DNA from: Chryseobacterium sp. HSC-36S06
Lineage (GTDB): Bacteria > Bacteroidota > Bacteroidia > Flavobacteriales > Weeksellaceae
Assembly (NCBI RefSeq): GCF_024171485.1
Contig: NZ_JALJZX010000001.1
Span: forward strand, 744,001 to 808,000
Length of the DNA: 64,000 bases
Reading direction: 5' to 3'
The position numbers and the translations under genes are program-made. Every line of letters starts with the position of its first letter. Positions within the stretch are counted from its first letter, which is position 1. The notes below the pieces were generated by a model. It had not been told where the DNA came from. It saw only the letters and a program-made list of their open reading frames with translations, and searched no databases. This document shows, in pieces, positions 37,741 through 47,606 of this stretch.

Positions 37741-40700
37741 ATGTCAAATAAAAATAAAACAAGTAATTTCAGTAAAATTACGATCGGTCTTGCTTCTCCT
37801 GAATCTATTTTACAGGATTCAAGAGGTGAAGTTTTAAAACCGGAAACCATTAACTATAGAACCCACAAACCGGAAAGAGACGGTCTGTTCTGCGAGAAAA
37901 TCTTCGGTCCTGTGAAGGATTACGAATGTGCTTGCGGTAAATACAAAAGAATCCGCTACAAAGGAATCGTTTGTGACCGTTGTGGGGTGGAAGTTACCGA
38001 GAAAAAAGTACGTAGAGAAAGAATCGGCCACATCGGTCTGGTTGTTCCTGTGGCTCATATCTGGTATTTCCGTTCTTTACCGAACAAAATCGGTTACCTT
38101 TTAGGCTTGCCATCCAAAAAACTGGATATGATTATCTATTACGAAAGATATGTCGTAATCCAGCCAGGTATTGCTAAAAAAGCTGACGGTTCTGACTTTG
38201 ATGACAAAGAGTTTTTAACAGAAGAAGAATATCTTGATATCCTCGAGACGCTTCCTGCTGAAAACCAATATCTTGATGATATGGACCCGAATAAATTTGT
38301 TGCCAAAATGGGAGCAGAAGCGGTTGAAGAATTATTAAGAAGAATCGATTTGGATACTTTATCCTTCGATTTACGTCACAAAGCACACAACGAATCTTCA
38401 AAACAGAGAAGAACTGAAGCATTAAAAAGACTGAATGTTGTAGAAGCCATCCGTGGTGCCAACACCAGAATGATCAACCGTCCGGAATGGATGATTATGC
38501 GTGTTCTTCCGGTTATACCACCAGAATTGAGACCATTGGTTCCATTGGATGGAGGTAGATTCGCGACATCGGATCTTAACGACCTTTACAGAAGAGTAAT
38601 CATCAGAAACAACCGTCTGAAGAGACTTTTAGAGATTAAAGCTCCGGAAGTAATCCTTAGAAACGAGAAGCGTATGCTTCAGGAATCTGTAGATTCACTA
38701 TTCGATAATACAAGAAAATCATCAGCTGTAAAATCTGAATCGAACAGACCATTGAAATCACTTTCAGATTCATTGAAAGGAAAGCAGGGTCGTTTCCGTC
38801 AGAACTTATTGGGTAAGCGTGTGGATTATTCAGCGCGTTCGGTAATTGTTGTAGGTCCAAACCTTCAGCTTCACGAATGTGGTATCCCTAAAGATATGGC
38901 TGCCGAGCTTTACAAACCGTTTATCATCAGAAAACTGATTGAAAGAGGAATTGTAAAGACCGTAAAATCTGCAAAAAGAATCATCGACAGAAAAGAACCT
39001 GTTGTATACGACATCCTGGAAGGCGTAATGAAAGGCCACCCGGTTCTTCTGAACAGGGCACCTACGCTTCACAGATTGGGGATCCAGGCATTCCAGCCGA
39101 AAATGATCGAAGGAAAAGCAATTCAGCTTCACCCATTGGTTACTACGGCATTCAACGCGGATTTCGATGGTGACCAGATGGCGGTACACTTGCCTTTAGG
39201 TCCTGAGGCTATTTTGGAAGCTCAGCTTCTGATGTTAGGTTCTCAGAATATCCTTAACCCTGCGAACGGTTCACCAATCACGGTACCTTCTCAGGATATG
39301 GTTTTGGGTCTTTATTTTATGACCAAACAACTGGATTCTACAGATACAATGAAAGTGAAGGGTGAAGGTTTAGCCTTCTATTCACCGGAAGAAGTAGAAA
39401 TTGCTTATGCTGAAGGACAGGTTTCTTTAAACGCGAAAGTAAGATGTAGACTACCGATCAAAGAAGATGGTGTAATTACCACTAAATTGACCGAAACTAC
39501 TGTAGGTAGAATTTTATTCAACCAGATTGTACCTAAAGAATCAGGATTCATCAATGAACTTCTAACCAAGAAATCATTGAGAAATGTTATTGGTAGAGTA
39601 TTGGCAGATACCGATTTCCCTACGACGGTGAAGTTCCTTGATGATATGAAAGACTTAGGTTATTCAAACGCATTCAAAGGAGGTTTGTCATTTAGTTTGG
39701 GAGATATCGTAATCCCGGCTGAAAAGAAAACCATGATCGCGCAGGCGGTAGAAAATGTTGACGAAATTAAGGCCAACTATAACATGGGTCTTATCACCGA
39801 TACAGAACGTTATAACCAGGTAATTGACGTTTGGACCAACACCAACGCAGGATTAACAGAAATGATTATGAGCAGAATGAAAACCGACCAGGGTGGGTTC
39901 AATTCAGTTTATATGATGCTTGATTCCGGTGCGAGGGGTTCCAAAGAGCAGATCCGTCAGCTTTCAGGAATGAGAGGTTTGATGGCAAAACCACAAAAAG
40001 CAGGTTCTACAGGAGCGGAAATTATCGAAAACCCGATTGTAGCAAACTTTAAAGAAGGTCTTTCGATCCTTGAGTACTTTATCTCAACCCATGGTGCACG
40101 TAAAGGTCTTGCGGATACCGCACTTAAAACTGCCGATGCTGGTTACTTAACCAGAAGATTGGTAGATGTTGCGCAGGATGTTATCATTACTGAAAACGAT
40201 TGTGGAACTTTAAGAGGAACAGAAATTACTCCATTAAAGAAAAACGACGAAATCGTAGAAAAACTTTCCGAAAGAATTTTGGGTAGAGTTTCTCTTCACA
40301 ATGTTTACGATCCGGATACCGATGAAGTAATCGCGAATGCAGACGAACTGATCAACGAGGCATTAGCCAAGAAAATCGAAGCAGCAGGAATTGAAGCGGT
40401 AGAAGTACGTTCACCACTTACCTGTGAAACAAAGAAAGGAATCTGTGCGAAATGTTACGGACGTAACCTTGCGACAGGTAAACCGATTCACATGGGTGAA
40501 GCAGTAGGAGTTATCGCAGCACAGTCTATTGGTGAGCCGGGAACCCAGTTAACACTGAGAACCTTCCACCAGGGTGGTACTGCAGGGAATATTTCAGAAA
40601 ATCCATCGATTGTTGCACGTCGCGACGGTATCGTGGAAATGGATGAAGTAAGAACGGTAACTTCAGAAAACGATGAAGGTAAAAAAGCAGAAATCTTGGT

Positions 40701-42006
40701 TTCGCGTTCTACCGAATTCCGTTTGGTTGCAGACAATGCAGCAAGAACACCATTGATGATTGCCAACGTTCCTTACGGTTCCGAGTTATTGGTGAAACCA
40801 GGTGATAAAGTGAAAAAAGGTGATGTTATTGCGAAATGGGATCCATATAACGCGGTAATTATTGCTGAATCTGCCGGTAAAGTGGAGTACGAGGATATCA
40901 TCCAGGGTATTTCATTCCAGCTGGAAATCGATGAGCAGACTGGTTTCGAAGAGAAAGTAATTTCTGAATCAAGAAACAAGAAAGCCGTACCTACTTTGAA
41001 AGTAGTAGATTCCAAAGGAGTTGAGCAGAAAGCATACAACTTACCGGTTGGTGCCCACTTGATGGTGAACGATGGTGAAAAAATTAAGGCAGGTAAAGTC
41101 TTAATCAAGATCCCAAGAAAATCAGCAAAATCAGGGGATATCACCGGTGGTCTTCCAAGAGTTACCGAACTTTTCGAAGCGCGTAACCCTTCAAACCCAG
41201 CAGTAGTTACAGAAATCGACGGTGTAGTTTCTTACGGAAAAATCAAGCGTGGTAATCGCGAATTGATCGTTGAAGCGAAAACCGGAGAAATCTCTAAATA
41301 TTTAGTGAAACTTTCGAACCAGATTCTCGTTCAGGAAAATGACTTCGTTGTAGCAGGTGCGCCGCTTTCCGACGGGTCTATCACTCCGGATGACATCCTG
41401 AAAATCAAAGGCCCAACAGCAGTTCAGGAATATCTGGTAAATGAAATTCAGGAAGTTTACCGTCTTCAGGGGGTAAAAATTGATGATAAACACTTCGAAA
41501 TCATCGTAAGACAGATGATGACGAAAGTATCGATCGTTGATGGTGGTGACACCCAGTTCCTTGAAGGAGCTCTGGAACATAAATTCGATTTCCTCGAAGA
41601 AAACAACAGAGTATTCGGACTGAAAGTAGTAACAGAAGCTGGTGATTCCAAAGTATTCAAACCAGGTCAGATGATTACTGCAAGAGAATTGAGAGACGAG
41701 AATTCTAAACTGAAGCGTGAAGATCAGGCATTGGTAGAAGTTCGCGAAGCCCTTCCTGCAACCGCAACACCGGTTCTACAGGGTATAACAAGAGCAGCGC
41801 TTCAAACCAAGTCCTTCATGTCTGCAGCATCGTTCCAGGAAACCACAAAGGTTCTGAACGAAGCAGCGGTATCAGGAAAAGTAGATTACTTAACAGGTTT
41901 GAAAGAAAACGTAATTGTAGGACATAGAATCCCTGCAGGTACCGGACTTAAAGACTACCAAAGTGTAATCGTAGGTTCCAAAAAAGAATTCGAGGACATC
42001 AATTAA
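37741..42006 (+). CDS. rpoC: RNA polymerase subunit beta prime
   Basis: 1421 residues. The N-terminal zinc finger [20 protein letters not shown] is complete and the catalytic metal loop [15 protein letters not shown] is intact. The second zinc site ([20 protein letters not shown]), the trigger-loop region [16 protein letters not shown] and the final [20 protein letters not shown] are present. It ends an operon-like pair with rpoB, and the small DUF3467 gene follows after 93 nt containing a 17-bp hairpin. Confidence 0.98.
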   Translation: MSNKNKTSNFSKITIGLASPESILQDSRGEVLKPETINYRTHKPERDGLFCEKIFGPVKDYECACGKYKRIRYKGIVCDRCGVEVTEKKVRRERIGHIGLVVPVAHIWYFRSLPNKIGYLLGLPSKKLDMIIYYERYVVIQPGIAKKADGSDFDDKEFLTEEEYLDILETLPAENQYLDDMDPNKFVAKMGAEAVEELLRRIDLDTLSFDLRHKAHNESSKQRRTEALKRLNVVEAIRGANTRMINRPEWMIMRVLPVIPPELRPLVPLDGGRFATSDLNDLYRRVIIRNNRLKRLLEIKAPEVILRNEKRMLQESVDSLFDNTRKSSAVKSESNRPLKSLSDSLKGKQGRFRQNLLGKRVDYSARSVIVVGPNLQLHECGIPKDMAAELYKPFIIRKLIERGIVKTVKSAKRIIDRKEPVVYDILEGVMKGHPVLLNRAPTLHRLGIQAFQPKMIEGKAIQLHPLVTTAFNADFDGDQMAVHLPLGPEAILEAQLLMLGSQNILNPANGSPITVPSQDMVLGLYFMTKQLDSTDTMKVKGEGLAFYSPEEVEIAYAEGQVSLNAKVRCRLPIKEDGVITTKLTETTVGRILFNQIVPKESGFINELLTKKSLRNVIGRVLADTDFPTTVKFLDDMKDLGYSNAFKGGLSFSLGDIVIPAEKKTMIAQAVENVDEIKANYNMGLITDTERYNQVIDVWTNTNAGLTEMIMSRMKTDQGGFNSVYMMLDSGARGSKEQIRQLSGMRGLMAKPQKAGSTGAEIIENPIVANFKEGLSILEYFISTHGARKGLADTALKTADAGYLTRRLVDVAQDVIITENDCGTLRGTEITPLKKNDEIVEKLSERILGRVSLHNVYDPDTDEVIANADELINEALAKKIEAAGIEAVEVRSPLTCETKKGICAKCYGRNLATGKPIHMGEAVGVIAAQSIGEPGTQLTLRTFHQGGTAGNISENPSIVARRDGIVEMDEVRTVTSENDEGKKAEILVSRSTEFRLVADNAARTPLMIANVPYGSELLVKPGDKVKKGDVIAKWDPYNAVIIAESAGKVEYEDIIQGISFQLEIDEQTGFEEKVISESRNKKAVPTLKVVDSKGVEQKAYNLPVGAHLMVNDGEKIKAGKVLIKIPRKSAKSGDITGGLPRVTELFEARNPSNPAVVTEIDGVVSYGKIKRGNRELIVEAKTGEISKYLVKLSNQILVQENDFVVAGAPLSDGSITPDDILKIKGPTAVQEYLVNEIQEVYRLQGVKIDDKHFEIIVRQMMTKVSIVDGGDTQFLEGALEHKFDFLEENNRVFGLKVVTEAGDSKVFKPGQMITARELRDENSKLKREDQALVEVREALPATATPVLQGITRAALQTKSFMSAASFQETTKVLNEAAVSGKVDYLTGLKENVIVGHRIPAGTGLKDYQSVIVGSKKEFEDIN

Positions 42007-42016
42007 GTAATTATAG

Positions 42017-42058
42017 ATTTTAGATTATGAATTTTAAATTGAATTCATAGTCTAAAAT
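42017..42058 (+). repeat. 17-bp AT-rich hairpin in the rpoC-DUF3467 spacer
   Basis: ATTTTAGATTATGAATT (42017-42033) pairs with AATTCATAGTCTAAAAT (42042-42058) with one G-U pair and an 8-nt loop. There is no T tract, so it is not a canonical terminator. Its left arm resembles the rpoB-rpoC spacer at 37652-37672. Confidence 0.75.
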
Positions 42059-42099
42059 CATTTACAATCTAAAATTTATAATTTATAATTAAAAAAAAC

Positions 42100-42411
42100 A
42101 TGGACAACAACCAAAACCAAAACCAAGATCCAAACAACATCAACATCAACCTGAACGAAATGATCGCTGCAGGAGTTTACTGTAACCTAGCGTTGGTAAA
42201 CCACTCACCTTCAGAATTCGTAGTAGATTTCATCCAGCTTATGCCGGGTGTTCAGCAGGCTAATGTACGTTCAAGAGTAATCTTGGCGCCGCTTCACGCG
42301 AAAAGAGTACTTACTGCATTGCAGCAAAACGTGGCAAACTACGAGCAGCAGTTCGGCGAAATCAAAGAAGTTGAGCCTTTCGTATTAGGACAGAACAACG
42401 TTCAGGCATAA
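42100..42411 (+). CDS. DUF3467 protein
   Basis: 103 residues, cytoplasmic, no signal peptide. After an Asn/Gln-rich start it matches the DUF3467 family: NLALVNHSPSEFVVDFIQLMPG, then RVILAPLHAKRVLTALQQNVANYE. The same small gene follows rpoC in many Bacteroidota, which suggests a link to transcription or translation, but the function is unknown. A terminator follows. Confidence 0.9.
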   Translation: MDNNQNQNQDPNNININLNEMIAAGVYCNLALVNHSPSEFVVDFIQLMPGVQQANVRSRVILAPLHAKRVLTALQQNVANYEQQFGEIKEVEPFVLGQNNVQA

Positions 42412-42439
42412 TTCGAAACGTGGCGACACTTACATTCCC

Positions 42440-42469
42440 AACCTTATAGGTTCTGAAACCTATAAGGTT
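42440..42469. repeat. Perfect 13-bp hairpin repeat
   Basis: AACCTTATAGGTT / AACCTATAAGGTT with a CTGA loop. No T tract on the + strand, so it is more like a dispersed palindromic repeat than a terminator. Confidence 0.7.
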
Positions 42470-42476
42470 TAGACAG

Positions 42477-42511
42477 AAATCCCGGTTCAGCAATGAGCCG
42501 GGATTTTTTTT
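42477..42511 (+). terminator. Terminator after DUF3467
   Basis: 13-bp stem AAATCCCGGTTCA / TGAGCCGGGATTT (one G-U), GCAA loop, eight T. Confidence 0.9.
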
Positions 42512-42512
42512 G

Positions 42513-42610
42513 TAGCCGGGAACCTGCTCTCCGCTGTATCTTTTTTGGTGGCTTCGAGTGCCTCAGCCACCAAAAAAGGATGTCGCTGCGATCAGGGCTA
42601 TGGGTTGGGG
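42513..42610. repeat. Palindromic dispersed repeat, copy A
   Basis: Flanks CTCCGCT-GTATC and GGATGTCGCTGCGATCAGGG surround a perfect 13-bp inverted repeat (TTTTTTGGTGGCT / AGCCACCAAAAAA, 42541-42577). The same flanks with different stems occur near 44037, 52001 and 55661. Confidence 0.7.
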
Positions 42611-42652
42611 ATCCCAAATAGAACTTTGATAAATTTTCACGATACAATTTTC

Positions 42653-42702
42653 GGCTAAAGCCACTTCAAAGGTCGCACTTAGAAGGCGGGCTAAAGCCCG
42701 CC
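42653..42702. repeat. REP-like twin palindromes (GGCTAAAGCC type)
   Basis: GGCTAAAGCC (42653-42662) and the longer GGCGGGC-TAAA-GCCCGCC (42685-42702) share the same TAAA loop and core. Paired short palindromes of this kind resemble REP elements mobilised by Y1-type (RAYT) transposases. No such transposase is in the window. Confidence 0.6.
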
Positions 42703-42774
42703 CCTATTGATTTTTATTTTCTTTGTAACCAAAAATTTAACAGACGAATGTTTAAACCTTGACAATGTTTACCA

Positions 42775-42810
42775 TAACAAATCCCGGTTCGCAAGAACCG
42801 GGATTTGTTA
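42775..42810 (-). terminator. Terminator of the minus-strand ribB gene
   Basis: 16-bp perfect stem TAACAAATCCCGGTTC / GAACCGGGATTTGTTA, GCAA loop, T-rich on the minus strand. Core and loop are almost the same as in the hairpin at 42477. Confidence 0.8.
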
Positions 42811-42850
42811 TTATTTATTAAGCTTCAGCCAGAAGCCATCAGCAGAAAAT

Positions 42851-43972
42851 TTAAAGCTGCACCATTTCCGTCACTTCAACATCGTATCCGCCAACCAGAG
42901 GTTTCTGGTTTACGTTCTGTGTAATCACCCGGAATTTTGTAATACCTAGATTTTTTAGAATCTGGGTTCCGATTCCGTAATCATGGAAGTTCGAAGCCAA
43001 AGTCGGTCTCTGTTCCTGTCCATCCTGAAAATCAATAAACTGTTGCAGTTTTCTCAACGTATTTTCTGCATTCGAAACATTATTGATGAAGATCAATACA
43101 CCTTTTCCTTCGTCGTTGATCATTTTAGTTACTTTCTCAAGCAGCGGTTTTTCGCCCGCAGTAAGTCTGCTCAGTACATCAAAATACGCATTCGAAGCCT
43201 GCACTCTCACCAAAACCGGTTCGTCAACAACCCAGGTTCCTTTCGTCAGTGCAAAGTGAATCTGATCTGTACTCGTTTCTTTAAAGGCAAAAAAGTCGTA
43301 TTCACCGTAGTGGGTTTTCACTTTTCTCTCCTCAATTCTTTCAATCAGGTCGCCTTTCTTCAGCTGATAATGAATGAGATCTTCAATTGAAATGATTTTC
43401 AGATCGTGTTTTTTTGCCAGTTCCACCAATTCCGGAAGACGCGCCATAGATCCGTCGTCATTCATGATTTCGCAGATCACGCCTCCTTCTTTCAGGCCTG
43501 CAAGCTTGGTTAAATCAGTTGCTGCTTCAGTATGTCCGGCCCGTTTCAGAACGCCGCCTTTTTTTGCGCGCAAAGGGAAGATGTGTCCCGGACGCATAAA
43601 ATCGGTAGGTTTGGTATTCTCGTCCATCAGCGCAAGAATCGTCTTGCTTCTGTCACTGGCAGAAATTCCGGTAGAAACCCCGTCACCCAGCAAATCCACA
43701 GAAACCGTAAATGCAGTCTCTTTCGGGTCGCTGCTGCGCGTCACCATAATATCAAGGCCCAGTTCGTCACAACGTTTTTCGGGAAGTGGCGTACAGATCA
43801 GTCCTCTGCCGTGAATGGTCATGAAATTGATGATTTCCGGAGTCGTTAATTCCGCTGCAGATAGAAAGTCGCCTTCGTTCTCACGGTTTTCGTCATCAAC
43901 AACGATGATGATTTTACCGTTTTTCAGGTCTTCGATCGCTTCGGGAATCGTATTGAGTTTAATATCAGACAT
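42851..43972 (-). CDS. ribB: 3,4-dihydroxy-2-butanone-4-phosphate synthase with a degenerate GTP cyclohydrolase II domain
   Basis: Makes the four-carbon riboflavin precursor from ribulose 5-phosphate. The N-terminal RibB domain (residues 1 to about 205) is complete: [27 protein letters not shown] and [11 protein letters not shown]. The C-terminal half (to 373) has RibA fold landmarks ([14 protein letters not shown] near the end) but contains no cysteine at all. It therefore lacks the three zinc ligands of GTP cyclohydrolase II, and the GTP-binding EGRGIG segment is also absent ([11 protein letters not shown] stands there). It probably is a RibBX-type hybrid with only RibB activity, and a separate RibA must exist. 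The gene has its own promoter and terminator. Confidence 0.9.
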   Translation of the reverse strand: MSDIKLNTIPEAIEDLKNGKIIIVVDDENRENEGDFLSAAELTTPEIINFMTIHGRGLICTPLPEKRCDELGLDIMVTRSSDPKETAFTVSVDLLGDGVSTGISASDRSKTILALMDENTKPTDFMRPGHIFPLRAKKGGVLKRAGHTEAATDLTKLAGLKEGGVICEIMNDDGSMARLPELVELAKKHDLKIISIEDLIHYQLKKGDLIERIEERKVKTHYGEYDFFAFKETSTDQIHFALTKGTWVVDEPVLVRVQASNAYFDVLSRLTAGEKPLLEKVTKMINDEGKGVLIFINNVSNAENTLRKLQQFIDFQDGQEQRPTLASNFHDYGIGTQILKNLGITKFRVITQNVNQKPLVGGYDVEVTEMVQL

Positions 43973-43991
43973 TTTACTTTTTTAGATGGTG

Positions 43992-44022
43992 CAAAGATAC
44001 TTAGATTTAAGAAAATCAGCAA
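43992..44022 (-). promoter_or_regulatory. Promoter of ribB
   Basis: On the minus strand: TTG (44022-44020), 20-nt spacer, TATCTTTG (43999-43992), 20 nt before the start codon. Confidence 0.7.
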
Positions 44023-44036
44023 TGATTATTTGGGCG

Positions 44037-44101
44037 TCTTCTTCCGCCCTACTTTCCCTCCCGAAAATCGGGATCCACTCAGATCGGGGTGCGGGGAAGT
44101 G
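44037..44101. repeat. Palindromic dispersed repeat, degraded copy D
   Basis: Inverted repeat TCCCGA / TCGGGA (44059-44073), flanked on the right by GGATCCACTCAGATCGGGG. That flank is close to copy B (GGATTTCCACTCCAATCGGGG). The left flank is worn. About 100 nt further on, up to the next gene, I see only AT-rich sequence with CGCAGATTAAT. Confidence 0.5.
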
Positions 44102-44209
44102 CATAAAAACACCTTTCGCAGATTAATCTGATTTCGCAGGAATAATTCATTTCTCAATTTTCTTGCATCCCCAAATCTGCTTGATCAACGCAATCCGCGG
44201 GATATTTTT

Positions 44210-45208
44210 TTAGATCAGTTCGTCTGCAGCTTTCTTCATGATCTCATAAGATTTTAGCCTTGCTTCCTGCTCATAAATATGAGAGGTAATCATCAGTTCA
44301 TTCACCTGAAAAGCATTCTGGAAATTCTGCAGCTGATTTTTCACGGTTTCCTGGCTACCGATAAAAATGTAATGAAGCATTCTCATTACGTGGGCTTTTT
44401 CCATAGGATTCCAAACATCGTTGATATCATCTACCGGAGGCGAGTAGGGTTTTCTGTCGTTTCTGATAATATTCAGAAAGGCTTGATAAAGGGTAGTAGC
44501 CAGTTTTTTAGCTTCCTCATCACTTTCTGCAGCGATTCCGTTTACGCACGCAATGACGTAGGGTTCCGGGAATTTTTCACTCGGGTTGTAATTTTCTCTG
44601 TAAATGTTGATGGCATTAACCATCATATCGGGAGCAAAATGTCCTGCGAATGCGTAGGGCAATCCCATATCTGCGGCAAGCCAGGCGCTGTCGGTGCTTG
44701 ATCCTAAAACATAAATCGGAATGTCGCACCCTTCACCGGGAATTGCGCGCACCAGACTGTCGGCATTTTCTGGGGAGAAATATCGTTGTAATTCCTGAAT
44801 CTGCCTCGGAAACTGTTCGTTGATGATCATGGGGTTTCTTCCAAGTGCTTTTGCGGTTAAACCGTCGGTTCCGGGAGCTCTGCCAACACCTAAATCAATT
44901 CTACCGGGAAACAGACTTTCCAAAGTCCCGAACTGTTCGGCAATCACAAGTGAGCTGTGATTCGGCAGCATAATTCCGCCCGATCCTACACGGATTTTTT
45001 CAGTTCCGTTAGCAATAAATCCTATTAAAACTGAAGTTGCAGAACTGGCAATGCTCGCCATATTGTGATGTTCCGCGAGCCAGAATCTTTTATAATCCAA
45101 TTTCTCGGTGAATCTTGCGAGTTCCAGGCTGTCGTTAAATGTATCGTGAATGGTTTTGTTCTGTTTCACCGGCGCTAAATCCAGTACAGACAATTCAAAT
45201 TTCTTCAT
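44210..45208 (-). CDS. LLM-class flavin-dependent oxidoreductase (luciferase-like)
   Basis: 332 residues, a TIM-barrel flavin monooxygenase of the bacterial luciferase family, close to the MsnO8/YhbW subgroup. Typical segments: KRFWLAEHHNMASIASSATS, IRVGSGGIMLPNHSSLVIAEQFGTLESL and GRIDLGVGRAPGTD, then IYVLGSSTDSAWLAADMGLPYAFAGHF. It probably uses reduced FMN supplied by another protein; its substrate cannot be told. It stands alone on the minus strand, divergent from the DUF4403 gene. Confidence 0.88.
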   Translation of the reverse strand: MKKFELSVLDLAPVKQNKTIHDTFNDSLELARFTEKLDYKRFWLAEHHNMASIASSATSVLIGFIANGTEKIRVGSGGIMLPNHSSLVIAEQFGTLESLFPGRIDLGVGRAPGTDGLTAKALGRNPMIINEQFPRQIQELQRYFSPENADSLVRAIPGEGCDIPIYVLGSSTDSAWLAADMGLPYAFAGHFAPDMMVNAINIYRENYNPSEKFPEPYVIACVNGIAAESDEEAKKLATTLYQAFLNIIRNDRKPYSPPVDDINDVWNPMEKAHVMRMLHYIFIGSQETVKNQLQNFQNAFQVNELMITSHIYEQEARLKSYEIMKKAADELI

Positions 45209-45231
45209 GTAAATCCTTTTAAAAATGACCT

Positions 45232-45239
45232 CAAAAATA
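45232..45239 (-). promoter_or_regulatory. -7 element for the LLM oxidoreductase
   Basis: TATTTTTG on the minus strand, 23 nt before the start codon; no clear -33 box. Confidence 0.5.
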
Positions 45240-45352
45240 CGGCCTTTAAATCTTTAAAAATAATTTCGCCGATACTTAAAACAAATAGCCGGTATTTTTT
45301 AAAGCTATCTATAAAATTTTGTGGAAATTTGCGTTTCATTGAAAACTAAAAA

Positions 45353-46726
45353 GTGCAAAAGTTTCTTACTGTTCTGCTGCTGATTTTAACTTTAAATTTG
45401 TTTTCTCAGCAAAATCCGGTCACTGTTCCTCTGGATTATAACTTTCCGCGAATAAAATCTTCGATCACCATGCCGGTGAAAATTCCGCTTTCAGAAATCG
45501 GCAATGTCATCAATGCGTCTGTACAGAATTTAATTTTTGAAGATAATTCGTACACCGACAATAATAATGACCAGTTCAAGGTAAAAGTCTGGAAAACCAG
45601 ACCGATACGGCTGGTTGGAGGTACGAAGCAGAATCTTCTCATCGAAGTTCCGCTGAAAATATGGGCTGAAAAAGGAATTGGAACACTTGGGATTTATTCT
45701 TATCAGAACACCACTTTTGAAACGGTAATGTATTTCAACACGCAACTTACCTTTAATAATAACTGGACGATGACGACAAAAACATCGCCGATGGGTTTTA
45801 AATGGGTGACAAAACCTGTGTTGGATTTTGGAAAAATTAAGGTTCCGATATCATCGTTAGTGGAAACAAGTCTGAAACAGCAGCAGGCAGAGTTCAGCAA
45901 AACCATTGATGAAATGATGCGTTCTCAGCTTAATTTTCAGAAGTATGCGGTGATGGCGTGGAATCAGTTTGCCGAACCTTTTAATATTTCCGAAGATTAC
46001 AGCACCTGGCTGAAAATTACTCCCGTAAGTGTAAATATTTCGCCATTGGTGTTTTACGGAAACCAGATTGAAGCCAACATAGGGATTGATACTTTTTCCG
46101 AAACTTTTACCGGGAAAAAACCTGCGTCAGCCCCTGTGATAAAAACGATAGCCAATTTTAATTCAGTCCAAAGTTTACCGCAAAAATTTTTACTGCAGAT
46201 TACGGCTAATATTCCGTTTACAGAAGCGACAAAGATTGCGGAAAACATGTTTTTGGGAAAAGAATTCGAGTTCCGCGAAGGCAAATCAAAAATTAAAATT
46301 ACTTCCGTAAATGTTTACGGAGAGGATGATAGAGTAATGATTGAAGCGGCAACTGAAGGAACGGTAGAAGGTGTTTCATACATTTCGGGAATTCCGGTTT
46401 ATGATGACGTAAAAAGGAAAATTGTGCTGACAGACACGAAGTTCAAACTGAAAACTAAAAATATTCTTCAGAAGACAGCAACGCTTTTGTTTCAGGGAAA
46501 AATCGTGAAGATGATTGAAGAGGAATACGGTATTCCTACCGCCGAACTGGAGGATTCGTCAAAGAAAAGTATTGAAGAAACCTTTAATAAAGAATACTAC
46601 AAGGGCCTGAAAATGCAGGGCAAAGTTTTTAAATTGAAGCCCTCGCAAATTCTGCTTAGTCCGGTTGGTATTACAGCGATTATCGATACCGAAGCCCAGT
46701 TAAAACTGTTGGTTCAGGGAATGTGA
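45353..46726 (+). CDS. Exported DUF4403 family protein
   Basis: 457 residues. The start is GTG 45353; the next in-frame Met is inside the mature protein, so GTG is needed to keep the signal peptide (TLNLFSQ). The body is mixed alpha/beta with paired long strands and matches the DUF4403 family of Bacteroidota (SITMPVKIPLSEIGNVINA, LLIEVPLKIWAEKG, KISPVxVNISPLVF-like region). DUF4403 proteins are presumed periplasmic or outer-membrane lipid-associated; no cysteine lipobox is present here. Function unknown. Transcribed alone; tRNA-Cys follows. Confidence 0.75.
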   Translation: MQKFLTVLLLILTLNLFSQQNPVTVPLDYNFPRIKSSITMPVKIPLSEIGNVINASVQNLIFEDNSYTDNNNDQFKVKVWKTRPIRLVGGTKQNLLIEVPLKIWAEKGIGTLGIYSYQNTTFETVMYFNTQLTFNNNWTMTTKTSPMGFKWVTKPVLDFGKIKVPISSLVETSLKQQQAEFSKTIDEMMRSQLNFQKYAVMAWNQFAEPFNISEDYSTWLKITPVSVNISPLVFYGNQIEANIGIDTFSETFTGKKPASAPVIKTIANFNSVQSLPQKFLLQITANIPFTEATKIAENMFLGKEFEFREGKSKIKITSVNVYGEDDRVMIEAATEGTVEGVSYISGIPVYDDVKRKIVLTDTKFKLKTKNILQKTATLLFQGKIVKMIEEEYGIPTAELEDSSKKSIEETFNKEYYKGLKMQGKVFKLKPSQILLSPVGITAIIDTEAQLKLLVQGM

Positions 46727-46770
46727 ATTATTTTTTTTGAAATAGAGCTGGCAAATTTTAAAATATTTTC

Positions 46771-46778
46771 TATATTTG
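46771..46778 (+). promoter_or_regulatory. -7 element for tRNA-Cys
   Basis: TATATTTG, 11 nt before the tRNA 5' end; -33 box unclear. Confidence 0.6.
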
Positions 46779-46789
46779 CAAACCCAAAT

Positions 46790-46860
46790 GGTTCTTTGGC
46801 CGAGTGGTTAGGCAGTGGTCTGCAACACCATCTACAGCGGTTCGAATCCGCTAGGAACCT
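46790..46860 (+). tRNA. tRNA-Cys (GCA)
   Basis: 71-nt cloverleaf. Acceptor GGTTCTT / AGGAACC (one T-G pair). Anticodon stem TGGT/ACCA with loop CTGCAAC gives GCA. T arm GGTTCGAATCC. CCA is not encoded. Confidence 0.95.
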
Positions 46861-46863
46861 CAT

Positions 46864-46907
46864 AAAGCAAGTTACTGATAGAAAGTAACTTGCTTTTATT
46901 TTTTAAG
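46864..46907 (+). terminator. Terminator after tRNA-Cys
   Basis: 13-bp stem AAAGCAAGTTACT / AGTAACTTGCTTT, 7-nt loop, T-rich tail. Confidence 0.85.
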
Positions 46908-46995
46908 GAACTTTATAATATTTAACGTTTTGTTAACACTCAATTGGTTTCGTTTTTGGCATATACCGCACAATAGTAATCTAAAATCCAAAATT

Positions 46996-47553
46996 ATGAA
47001 AAATATAGTAACAGCAGGTTTTATGTCGGTAGTATTTATGACAGCCTGTACAAAAGATAACACCGTTGCAGAGAAATCTCTGGAACAGCAGAAAATGGAA
47101 TTCCAGGCAAGACAATTGGATATTGAAAAACAAAAATTAGCTATCGAAAAAGAAAAGATGGCTTATGAAACACAGAAGAAAATTGACAGTATAGAGGAGG
47201 ATAAAAAATCCAAAGCTCAGGCTGCAGCGGCCAGACCTCAAGTAATCAGAGAAACCAAAACAGTTTATGTTAACAATACGCCAAGAAGTTCTTCGGGATC
47301 ATCGAGTTCTTCCGGTTCAAACTCTGGAACTTACGCCGGAACTTCGCAGGGAACTACCCAGAAACAGGGGATGAGTAAAGCTGCTAAGGGTACAATTATC
47401 GGTACCGTAGGTGGTGCAGCAGCGGGTGCCATCATCAACAAGAAAAACCGTGGAGCAGGTGCCGTAATTGGTGGTATTATCGGTGGTGCAACTGGTTATA
47501 CAATTGGTCGAGCCGGAGACAGAAAAGACGGCAGAGTACAACCAAGAAATTAA
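46996..47553 (+). CDS. Glycine-zipper lipoprotein
   Basis: 185 residues from ATG 46996; an upstream in-frame TTG at 46930 would bury the signal sequence. The lipobox is FMTAC (Cys14 or thereabouts), so the mature N-terminus is lipid-anchored. A charged coiled coil follows (residues 25-75, Glu/Lys/Gln-rich), then a Ser/Gly linker (residues 110-130). The C-terminal glycine zipper (GTIIGTVGGAAAGAI, then GAGAVIGGIIGGATGYTIG) resembles YMGG/OmpA-associated zippers that insert into or cross membranes. Probably an envelope structural or stress protein; the partner is unknown. Confidence 0.85.
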   Translation: MKNIVTAGFMSVVFMTACTKDNTVAEKSLEQQKMEFQARQLDIEKQKLAIEKEKMAYETQKKIDSIEEDKKSKAQAAAARPQVIRETKTVYVNNTPRSSSGSSSSSGSNSGTYAGTSQGTTQKQGMSKAAKGTIIGTVGGAAAGAIINKKNRGAGAVIGGIIGGATGYTIGRAGDRKDGRVQPRN

Positions 47554-47573
47554 TATTCAACATACATATACAG

Positions 47574-47606
47574 AAAAGATTGCTTATTTTTAAGCAATCT
47601 TTTTTT
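47574..47606 (+). terminator. Terminator touching the next start codon
   Basis: 12-bp perfect stem AAAGATTGCTTA / TAAGCAATCTTT, TTTT loop. The T tract (47601-47606) is followed immediately by ATG 47607. Confidence 0.85.

Noticed and set aside
42707-42949. 80-codon open frame before the ribB end
   Set aside because: It overlaps the terminator hairpin at 42775-42810 and the ribB 3' end, with no promoter or family similarity.
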